A DNA stretch of 11,775 bases, from contig WOZY01000244.1 of NCBI GenBank assembly GCA_011620045.1, positions 1 through 11,775 on the forward strand, given 5' to 3'. Below, in pieces: positions 1-5,860 of the stretch. Position numbers and translations under genes: made by a program. The notes below the pieces were generated by a model. The model had not been told where the DNA came from. It searched no databases and saw nothing but the letters and a program-made list of their open reading frames with translations. Position 1 is the first letter of the stretch. Each line of letters begins with the position of its first letter. The stretch comes from Mesotoga sp. (GTDB lineage: Bacteria; Thermotogota; Thermotogae; Petrotogales; Kosmotogaceae).

Positions 1-693
1 GTATATCCCAGCCAGAAGAATTATCGGAGCCATTAGCGCGGGAAAGGATCTAATGAAACTCTTCGCTAGTACTTTCAGCGGATATCTCTTTCCTACCGGA
101 TAGTTTCTTTTCTTCGAGAGATAGAAGGCCATCCCAGCCTCAAGAAACCCTAAAAAGAGCCCCGGAATAATTCCTGCAAGAAACAAGTATCCCAGAGAGG
201 TTCCTGTCAGCATGGCATAGATTACCATCGGGATACTTGGAGGAATGAGAGGAGAAATAGTTGCTGAAGCACACGTAACCGCACAGGCAAAGGGTCCATC
301 ATAACCGTTGTCCATCATTGCCTTTATCTCTATTGTCCCCAGACCAGAAACGTCAGCTATTTCCGAACCGCTCATGCCGGCGAAAATGATGCTCGCACCA
401 ATATTTGCATATGCAAGACCGCCACGCATGCCACCCAGAAGCTGTTTCAAGAAACCGAAAAGTCTGTCGGTTATCTCGGTATCATTCATTACGTTTGCAG
501 CAAATATAAACATTGGAACTGCCAGCAAGACATCCTGAGCTCTCAATTCTATTGCCATTATGTCAAGAAAGATTCCAAGATCCATTCCGGAAGTGATGAA
601 GTAGGCGAACCCGCCCATTATCATTCCAAATGCAATGGGATATCCCAGGGCGAAGGCAGCACCGAATATTATGAAAAAGAGTATCAATCCCAT
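1..693 (-). CDS. dctM: TRAP transporter large permease (DctM family), partial
   Basis: This is the N-terminal 231 codons of the large membrane subunit of a tripartite ATP-independent periplasmic transporter. The frame is open to the left edge, so the C-terminal half (the family is about 425 residues) is missing. The protein starts MGLILFFIIFGAAFALGYP and contains the typical DctM stretches ELRAQDVLLAVPMFIFA, GGLAYANIGASIIFAGMSGS and CAVTCASATISPLIPPSIP. In this family the subunit forms the substrate channel and uses an ion gradient; SiaQM-type systems use sodium. The ATG at 691-693 is preceded by AAGGAGG (701-707) at 7 nt. It lies inside the end of dctQ (10-nt overlap), which suggests translational coupling. 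The substrate cannot be read from this subunit. Confidence 0.93.
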   Translation of the reverse strand, partial: MGLILFFIIFGAAFALGYPIAFGMIMGGFAYFITSGMDLGIFLDIMAIELRAQDVLLAVPMFIFAANVMNDTEITDRLFGFLKQLLGGMRGGLAYANIGASIIFAGMSGSEIADVSGLGTIEIKAMMDNGYDGPFACAVTCASATISPLIPPSIPMVIYAMLTGTSLGYLFLAGIIPGLFLGFLEAGMAFYLSKKRNYPVGKRYPLKVLAKSFIRSFPALMAPIILLAGIY

Positions 694-1214
694 GGTTCAA
701 CCTCCTTGGGAACGATTCTTCCGGAGAACAGTTCTATGAAGCTTTTCACTATCCAGATTACGTTGTGAACGAAAGTCAAGACCATGAAAATGGGGAAACA
801 CATGAAGAGATAAGTCCAGGGAATCCTTAAGACCTCGGACTTGATGATCTTATAGAAAAGAACATCTCCGAGCACAGGTCCAAGTGTTACTAGAAGCACA
901 ATACAAAAGAAGAGATCGAACGCTATCTGGAGAAGTAGCTGCGCCTTTCTGGAAAGTTTAAGAAGTATAATGTCGAATTTTATGTGCGCGTCAAATTTTC
1001 TTGCATAAGGCGCTCCGAGGAAAATCGTCCATATGAAGCTGTATTGCGCTATCTCGAATAATTCTGGTGAAGGGCTACTAAATACATACCTCAAAATCAC
1101 CTGGAAAAAGATGCTGAGGAAGAGCAGTCCAAGAAATACTATTCCGCCCCAAGATTCGATCAAATTCAGCGCAGTTTGAAAGATTTTGAAAAGTGACGCC
1201 AAGAATTTCTTCAT
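684..1214 (-). CDS. dctQ: TRAP transporter small permease (DctQ family)
   Basis: A 176-residue membrane protein with four hydrophobic segments, roughly residues 20-45, 55-75, 95-118 and 132-158. This is the size and topology of DctQ, the small subunit that supports DctM in TRAP carriers. The segment around residues 42-62 (ILRYVF, ELFEIAQYSFIWTIFLGAPYA) and the following DAHIKFDI match the family pattern in which an acidic or His residue follows helix 2. The ATG at 1212-1214 has only a modest GGGGG ribosome binding site (1221-1225). It sits 66 nt after the dctP stop, with a strong hairpin in that gap. The gene end overlaps dctM by 10 nt. Family assignment rests on hydrophobicity pattern and position between dctP and dctM. 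Confidence 0.92.
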   Translation of the reverse strand: MKKFLASLFKIFQTALNLIESWGGIVFLGLLFLSIFFQVILRYVFSSPSPELFEIAQYSFIWTIFLGAPYARKFDAHIKFDIILLKLSRKAQLLLQIAFDLFFCIVLLVTLGPVLGDVLFYKIIKSEVLRIPWTYLFMCFPIFMVLTFVHNVIWIVKSFIELFSGRIVPKEVEPWD

Positions 1215-1236
1215 GATAGACCCCCGTAAATGATAG

Positions 1237-1263
1237 CCTGGACCAGGCTGGCCCTGGTCCAGG
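1237..1263 (-). repeat. Perfect 11-bp GC-rich inverted repeat between dctP and dctQ
   Basis: CCTGGACCAGG (1237-1247) and CCTGGTCCAGG (1253-1263) are exact reverse complements around a 5-nt loop. In the minus-strand mRNA this is a stable hairpin 17 nt after the dctP stop and 22 nt before the dctQ start. No T-run follows it on the minus strand, so it is not a standard intrinsic terminator. Each arm is also nearly self-palindromic (CCTGG-N-CCAGG). Likely roles are protection of the dctP transcript from 3' decay or partial attenuation, giving more binding protein than permease. A protein-binding site is an alternative. Confidence 0.8.
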
Positions 1264-1280
1264 AAATACAGCTTATTTTG

Positions 1281-2282
1281 TCAGTTCACGGGATACGACT
1301 GAATCGTTTCGTACATCCCCTTGCCCCAGGCATTGTCAAATTTCTCCTGCGAATAGAATTCTTTCGCATGGTTCATGAAGGCTTCTTTGTCGGGAACTAC
1401 AATCTCCATGTTGTAGTCGTCAACGAATTGTTTTAGAAGGCTCGACTCCTGCTCCAAAACAAGATAGTTCATGTAGTAGCGAGCAACTTCAAGCGCTTTG
1501 ATAATATAAGTCTTGTACTCAAAGGGCAGTGATTGCCAGAACTTCTCGTTGATCACAGGATTAATCATCCCTATTGAATGGTCAGTAAGAACAATGTACT
1601 TCGTAACCTCTACAAACATCGCCGAGAGATCTGTTGGGAGAGGATTGTCTTGCCCATCGATAGTTCCTAACTTGAGAGCGAGATATACTTCTCCGAAGCC
1701 CATTGGGGTAGGATTGCTTCCGATAGCACGTCCCATGTCCATGAATGCTTCGTTGTTGGGCATCCTGATCTTCATACCTTTGAGATCTTCCGGCTTGTAA
1801 ACGGGACCCGCCTTTTCGGTTGTGTTGAGCTGCCTCGTACCGAGATACCATGTATCCAGAACCCTCATTCCAGTATTCGAGGCAAGTTCATCGAACCATC
1901 CCTTTACCATGGGACTGTTCATTACAGAGTACATGTGGTCAAGATCCCTGAAGATGTAAGCGGCGTTCAACACTCCCATCTTCGGCATGTTACCGAGATC
2001 GGCGAACCACGATGGCGCTCCATCACCGGCCATTTCGAGGTCTCCTCTCATAACTGCCAGCAAAGAAGTCTGTTGATCTCCAAGCTGGCCTGAATGGAAG
2101 ACCTTCACAACTATCTTGCCTCCGCTAAGATTCTCGACAACTTCGGCAAACTTATTCATTGCAAGGACTTGCGGTTGAGTCGGTGCGGCTACCGTATTAA
2201 AGCGAATTGTGTAGGTCTCCTCAACGGCAAAGCAAATGCACACTGTGAGCAGAAGAAAAACTACGATAAATGCCTTTTTCAT
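1281..2282 (-). CDS. dctP: TRAP transporter substrate-binding protein (DctP family)
   Basis: A 333-residue periplasmic solute receptor for the TRAP system encoded just downstream. The signal peptide is residues 1-19 (MKKAFIVVFLLLTVCICFA), with a mature start near VEETYTIRF. DctP landmarks: R150 in YLGTRQLNT, the PEDLKGMKIRMP segment with R173 (the arginine that in this family binds the ligand carboxylate), and GTIDGQDNP with N213. These argue for a carboxylate ligand such as a sugar acid, uronate or dicarboxylate, but do not identify it. The ATG at 2280-2282 was chosen because GGGGG (2290-2294) lies 7 nt upstream. An in-frame TTG two codons earlier would be only 1 nt from that site. The gene follows the aldolase-like gene by 35 bp. 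Confidence 0.95.
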   Translation of the reverse strand: MKKAFIVVFLLLTVCICFAVEETYTIRFNTVAAPTQPQVLAMNKFAEVVENLSGGKIVVKVFHSGQLGDQQTSLLAVMRGDLEMAGDGAPSWFADLGNMPKMGVLNAAYIFRDLDHMYSVMNSPMVKGWFDELASNTGMRVLDTWYLGTRQLNTTEKAGPVYKPEDLKGMKIRMPNNEAFMDMGRAIGSNPTPMGFGEVYLALKLGTIDGQDNPLPTDLSAMFVEVTKYIVLTDHSIGMINPVINEKFWQSLPFEYKTYIIKALEVARYYMNYLVLEQESSLLKQFVDDYNMEIVVPDKEAFMNHAKEFYSQEKFDNAWGKGMYETIQSYPVN

Positions 2283-2317
2283 CGCCAAACCCCCTTTCGG
2301 TTTTTTGTTCCTGAAAG

Positions 2318-3235
2318 TCAGGAGATCTTTCCAAACTTTCTGAGAGTATCTTTCAATACTGCCACTTCGTCTTCTTCGATTTCCATTAGTGGCGGTCTTA
2401 CACGTGCAACATCAAGCCCGGAGTGCAAAGCAAAGGCCTTTTTCACCGCCGGCAATGGATTTGTTAGACGCCTGTTCCTACCAAAGAATGCGCTGAACAG
2501 CGAATACAACTCTTTGAAACTGTTAGTTGCTTTCGTGGCGTCGCCTGAAAGGAACTCGTCGATCAGATTTCTCATCATATCGCCGATAACGTGGGAGCCT
2601 CCACTTATCACACCAATTCCTCCCTGGCTCATGACAGAGAGAACCATCAGATCGTCGCCGGAATAGACAACTATCTTTCCCTCTGTTGCCTTCAAGAAGG
2701 CAGAGGTTTGCAGAGGATTTATTCCCGCTTCATCCTTAACAGCCACGATATTCTCGAATTCTGTGAGTTTTGCAAGCGTAGAAGGATCAATATTCGAAGC
2801 AGTGAAGAGCGGGATATTATAGACCATTATCGGAATGTCCGTGTTCTTGCATATCTGAGAGAAGTGATAATAGATTCCTTCCTGAGTCGGGTGACAGTAA
2901 TAAGGAACAACTACCATGGAAGCATCGTATCCTAGTCTCGCCGCTTCTTTCGTCAGTTCTATCGTCTCGTGAGTGTTAGCCGTACCTGTTCCAGCTATCA
3001 GCGGTACCCTATCGCCAACTTCTTCTTTAACTTCTGCAAAGAGTCTTACCTTCTCCTCAAAGCTCATTGTGTAGAACTCGCCGTTTGTTCCGGCTATCAC
3101 CAGAGAATCGCAATAGTTCTTACTGATCAAGTAGCTGGCGATTCTTCTTGTCATTGGATAGTCAATGGAATAGTCAGCTGCAAATGCAGTGCTCATTGGT
3201 ATAAGTATCCTTCCAAACTTGCCAACAACGTCCAT
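2318..3235 (-). CDS. DapA-superfamily class I aldolase/synthase, probably not true DHDPS
   Basis: A 305-residue (beta/alpha)8-barrel enzyme of the dihydrodipicolinate synthase / N-acetylneuraminate lyase superfamily. These enzymes make or break C-C bonds through a Schiff base between lysine and a 2-oxo acid such as pyruvate. Visible parts: GTNGEF (residues 49-54), PYYCHPTQEG (from 111), MVYNIP with catalytic Tyr139, and VAVKDEAG with Schiff-base Lys167. Two DHDPS landmarks are missing. The second Thr of GTTGE is Asn51, and the Arg that follows YNxPxR is Phe144. GTNGEF resembles the GTGGEF/GSNGEF motifs of 2-keto-3-deoxy-sugar-acid and 4-hydroxy-2-oxoglutarate aldolases. The gene is first in an operon with a TRAP transporter, so catabolism of an imported acid is likelier than lysine synthesis. 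The ATG at 3233-3235 fits GGGAGG (3243-3248, 7 nt) better than the TTG one codon earlier. Confidence 0.9.
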   Translation of the reverse strand: MDVVGKFGRILIPMSTAFAADYSIDYPMTRRIASYLISKNYCDSLVIAGTNGEFYTMSFEEKVRLFAEVKEEVGDRVPLIAGTGTANTHETIELTKEAARLGYDASMVVVPYYCHPTQEGIYYHFSQICKNTDIPIMVYNIPLFTASNIDPSTLAKLTEFENIVAVKDEAGINPLQTSAFLKATEGKIVVYSGDDLMVLSVMSQGGIGVISGGSHVIGDMMRNLIDEFLSGDATKATNSFKELYSLFSAFFGRNRRLTNPLPAVKKAFALHSGLDVARVRPPLMEIEEDEVAVLKDTLRKFGKIS

Positions 3236-3251
3236 CAATACGCCTCCCTAT

Positions 3252-3288
3252 ATTTCATCTATTGAAATGCCATTTCTTTCATTGAAAT
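3252..3288 (-). promoter_or_regulatory. Repeated TTTCA/TGAAA half-sites upstream of the aldolase-TRAP operon
   Basis: On the minus strand this stretch contains ATTTCA-ATAGA-TGAAAT (a perfect 6-5-6 inverted repeat, 3252-3268) and TTTCA-A-TGAAA (a perfect 5-1-5 palindrome, 3277-3287). Read on the plus strand, ATTGAAAT occurs twice exactly 20 bp apart (3261-3268 and 3281-3288). The cluster lies just downstream of the probable -10 box and upstream of the ribosome binding site, the expected place for a repressor operator. The regulator is not encoded in this window. Confidence 0.5.
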
Positions 3289-3292
3289 TATA
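3287..3292 (-). promoter_or_regulatory. Probable -10 box of the aldolase-dctPQM operon
   Basis: A perfect TATAAT on the minus strand about 50 bp before the aldolase start. No good -35 box lies at 16-18 bp. A TTGACT (3316-3321) is 23 bp away, which is too far for a standard sigma-70 promoter. The call rests on the hexamer, its position and the absence of a gene just upstream. Confidence 0.4.
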
Positions 3293-3403
3293 CTTCTTGC
3301 CAGTCGATAATCAGAAGTCAATGAGATTCAACCTGAACCAACTAGAGGCAGAAGCACGGAATTAACAGTTATGATGTTTGAAATTCTTGTGAAAGGTCTC
3401 TCT

Positions 3404-3517
3404 TTAGAATGCGAACTTAGCCCCAATCAATAGCTCTTGATCGGGAAACTCCGAGGAATTATCTATACTGCCGACGATCACATGGAATTTCTGTACAGAA
3501 ATCTGTCTCGATTTCCA
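3404..3517 (-). pseudogene. C-terminal remnant of a beta-barrel outer-membrane protein gene
   Basis: A 37-codon minus-strand frame between an upstream TGA (3518-3520) and a TAA (3404-3406), with no start codon or ribosome binding site. It reads WKSRQISVQ, then KFHVIVGSIDN, and ends ELLIGAKFAF. Alternating hydrophobic residues in two strands joined by a polar turn, with a terminal phenylalanine, are the signature of the last strands and sorting signal of an outer-membrane barrel. A different minus-strand frame just upstream (residues RFFDDGNRDRFLYR, about 3489-3530) could be an earlier part separated by a frameshift. No complete gene can be rebuilt. A chance reading cannot be excluded. Confidence 0.4.
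3487..3502. repeat. Perfect 16-bp palindrome ATTTCTGTACAGAAAT
   Basis: The sequence equals its own reverse complement. It overlaps a second repeat, so that half-sites TCTGT (3490-3494), ACAGA (3495-3499) and TCTGT (3502-3506) follow one another. It lies about 250 bp upstream of the aldolase start and inside the probable pseudogene fragment. It could be a dimer-binding operator left from, or serving, another promoter. No partner can be named. Confidence 0.6.
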
Positions 3518-3630
3518 TCATCGAAGAATCTTTTGCATTTACTTTTTTTAGGTTTGGATGAATCGTAAGGCCGTTTATCTATTTCAAAAAGAGCCTTAAT
3601 CAATGCAAGCTCAACAATTTTAAAACAAAG

Positions 3631-4383
3631 CTAGTCAAGAAAGTCTTTGGGTAGAAGCCGACCCGCTTCTTTGTCGATCATCCAGAAGAGTTTTCCATAT
3701 TCAGGGGATACAAGACTTATTGGTAATTCACGATCCTTTTCAACCAGAACCAACCTAGCGATCTCTGCCTTTGCATTTCCGGAGGCCAGAACGAAGATAT
3801 TTCTGGCCTGTTTAAGAGCTCGCAGACCAAGAGTAACCCTTTTGGAGGGCCTTCCATCGTAACTCACTTCACTGGTAAGTACGAGGGAATCATGGTCGTG
3901 AATTTCAGTCGAACCGGGAAAGAGAGAACCCGTGTGGCCGTCTTTTCCAAATCCCAATATTACAAGATCGAAATCTGTGGAATGTTCTCCAAAATAGTTA
4001 ATCAATTCTCTTTTGTATTGAGTTGCGGCAATCTCAGGGGATAATTCACCTTTGATTCTGTGAATGTTCTCCTCGGGAATCTCGATCTTTCTAAGTAGTA
4101 GCTCCTTCACGAGTCTGTAATTGCTTTCATCGTCATCGGGATTAACGCATCTCTCGTCTACCCAGAAAAGATCGACTTTTTGCCAGGGAATACTTTGTTT
4201 GTAAGGTTCTTCGGCAAGAATTTCATAAAGTCTTCCGGGCGTAGTACCTCCCGAAAGAGCTAGTGAGAATCTCTCATGAACGATTATTCTGTTCTCGATT
4301 AGTTTAGCTAAATCTTCGGCGGCCGCATTTGATAGCTGCTCGAAATTGTCGAATATACTTAGCTTTCTATTTGCCACGGTCAT
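3631..4383 (-). CDS. pgl: 6-phosphogluconolactonase
   Basis: A 250-residue cytoplasmic enzyme that hydrolyses 6-phosphogluconolactone to 6-phosphogluconate, step two of the oxidative pentose phosphate pathway. Family motifs are in order: SGGTTP (44-49), FWVDER with D76-E77-R78, and GFGKDGHTGSLFPG with the general-base candidate His150. The last usually reads DGHTASLFPG. The ATG at 4381-4383 gives the normal family length and starts just before the first beta strand (KLSIF). The frame stays open 44 more codons upstream, but that would run deep into zwf with no domain to explain it. From the chosen start the gene overlaps the zwf end by 17 nt and has only a weak AGAGAAAG ahead of it, so translational coupling to zwf is likely. 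Confidence 0.93.
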   Translation of the reverse strand: MTVANRKLSIFDNFEQLSNAAAEDLAKLIENRIIVHERFSLALSGGTTPGRLYEILAEEPYKQSIPWQKVDLFWVDERCVNPDDDESNYRLVKELLLRKIEIPEENIHRIKGELSPEIAATQYKRELINYFGEHSTDFDLVILGFGKDGHTGSLFPGSTEIHDHDSLVLTSEVSYDGRPSKRVTLGLRALKQARNIFVLASGNAKAEIARLVLVEKDRELPISLVSPEYGKLFWMIDKEAGRLLPKDFLD

Positions 4384-5860
4384 CTTTCTCTGGTGGTTCT
4401 CCATCATCTCCACAACAGCAAACAAACCACTCCCGGCCTTCCCTCGAGACGAGAAAACTGCTTTCTTCGGGACCCCAACTACCAGTTTCATAAGTACACA
4501 ATTTGATTTCTCCATTCTCTTGTCTTCTTATTACAGGGTCAATTATTCCCCAAGCTAACTCGATTTCATCAGATCTGGCGAATAACGATGCATCTCCCTG
4601 CATTACATCTACAAGTAGTCTCTCGTATGGATCAGGGAGGATGTCATTACCGAATCCGCCAGAAAAACTGAAATCCATTTTGACTGTTCTGGTTTTCATC
4701 GAACCTCCAGGAATCTTTGCCTCGAAAAATAACTTTATTCCTTCGTCAGGTTGAATACAAAGAGATAGAATGTTCGGACTAACAGTTTCGTCATTTCCGG
4801 ATTGTCTAAAAAGCATATGAGGAACACTCTTGAAATGGACGGAGATCTCCGAAACCTTTCTCTTCATCTTCTTGCCAGATCGAAGATAGAATGGGACTCC
4901 CTTCCATCTCCAGTTATCCACATACGTCTTAAGTGCTGCATATGTAGGCGTTTTTGAATCCTTGGCAACTCCTTCTTCTCCAAGATAGCCATCATACTGA
5001 CCTAGAACGACATCAGAACACTTGTTCATTGATCTCAGCACTTTGACTTTCTCATCCCTTAGTGCATCCGCCTCGAAAACTGCTGGCGGCTCCAAAGCCA
5101 TTAGGGTCAGAAGCTGAAGCATGTGATTTTGAAACATATCTCTCAATACCCCAGTGGTATCGTAATATCCTGCCCTGTGTTCTACTCCAATCCTCTCAGC
5201 AACAGTTATCTGAACATGATCAATGTATTGACGATTCCACAGTGGTTCAAATATCGAATTGGCAAAACGGAAAGCAAGTATATTCTGAACGGTCTCTTTC
5301 CCAAGAAAGTGGTCTATCCGGAAAATCTGGTCTTCCCTAAAAGACTCGTGAACAAGCCCATTAAGCTCTTTTGCGCTTTCAAGATCTCTTCCAAAAGGTT
5401 TCTCGATCACAATGCGAACTTCCCTTTCCTCAGATCTACTGAGACCCAATTTACCCAGGTGTTTCAGTATGATCGAATGCATTTCGGGAGGAATAGAGAG
5501 GTAAAAAAGAAGATTTGATCTAACCTGCTCGTTCCTCTCCAATTCGTCGATCCTTTTTTTCAGTGCACCGTACGTCTCTTCTTGATCATAGTCGCCCTGT
5601 AAGTACTCAATTTTAGTTTCAAATCCCTTCCAGAGATTACAGATCTTTGGATCAGATCTGGAGTAATCCTGAACCCCCGCAAATAACCTATCGCGAAAGC
5701 CTTTATCCGATATCTTGCTCCTAGAAACACCGATTACGTTGAATTTTTCAGGGAGCAGACCTTCACAACCTAGCGAGTGAACAGCTGGAATAAGTTTCCG
5801 TTGCGTAAGATCACCGGAAGCCCCAAATACAATCATTATTGAACTCTCAATCTTCGCCAT
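4367..5860 (-). CDS. zwf: Glucose-6-phosphate 1-dehydrogenase
   Basis: A full-length 497-residue enzyme that oxidises glucose-6-phosphate to the 6-phosphogluconolactone used by the next gene. The dinucleotide fold shows GASGDL (13-18). Arg47 in IGVSRS at the end of strand 2 is the usual NADP-phosphate contact. EKPFG (153-157), the substrate motif RIDHFLGKE (181-189, Asp183/His184) and RDMFQNH with His246 match the catalytic residues known in the Leuconostoc enzyme (Asp177, His178, His240). No frameshift or missing motif is visible. The ATG at 5858-5860 has a GGGGGG site (5866-5871, 5 nt) and overlaps the gnd end by 14 nt, placing it second in a gnd-zwf-pgl operon. Confidence 0.97.
   Translation of the reverse strand: MAKIESSIMIVFGASGDLTQRKLIPAVHSLGCEGLLPEKFNVIGVSRSKISDKGFRDRLFAGVQDYSRSDPKICNLWKGFETKIEYLQGDYDQEETYGALKKRIDELERNEQVRSNLLFYLSIPPEMHSIILKHLGKLGLSRSEEREVRIVIEKPFGRDLESAKELNGLVHESFREDQIFRIDHFLGKETVQNILAFRFANSIFEPLWNRQYIDHVQITVAERIGVEHRAGYYDTTGVLRDMFQNHMLQLLTLMALEPPAVFEADALRDEKVKVLRSMNKCSDVVLGQYDGYLGEEGVAKDSKTPTYAALKTYVDNWRWKGVPFYLRSGKKMKRKVSEISVHFKSVPHMLFRQSGNDETVSPNILSLCIQPDEGIKLFFEAKIPGGSMKTRTVKMDFSFSGGFGNDILPDPYERLLVDVMQGDASLFARSDEIELAWGIIDPVIRRQENGEIKLCTYETGSWGPEESSFLVSREGREWFVCCCGDDGEPPEKDDRGK

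Larger units (their letters stand above)
3236..3630. other. 395-bp intergenic region between the pgl and aldolase genes
   Basis: Both flanking genes read on the minus strand. The region holds, from right to left, the end of the pentose phosphate operon, a loose inverted repeat TAAGGC/GCCTTA (3566-3571 and 3593-3598, 21-nt loop), the probable outer-membrane protein remnant, a perfect 16-bp palindrome, and the promoter and half-site cluster of the aldolase-TRAP operon. I found no clear intrinsic terminator for pgl and no intact small gene. Confidence 0.6.

Noticed and set aside
2094..2666. A 190-codon plus-strand open frame opposite dctP and the aldolase gene.
   Set aside because: It is antisense to two genes with clear conserved motifs, spans the gap between them, and its translation shows no recognisable domain.
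3478..3630. The pgl frame reopens after its TAG for 50 further codons, which could suggest stop-codon read-through or a small downstream gene.
   Set aside because: The lactonase is complete at the TAG and of normal length. The extension has no recognisable domain, start or ribosome binding site, and an open run of this size is not rare in A/T-rich DNA. Part of it may be pseudogene debris.
4384..4515. A longer pgl start 44 codons upstream (4515).
   Set aside because: It lies entirely inside the zwf coding sequence in another frame, adds residues without family support, and lacks a good ribosome binding site.
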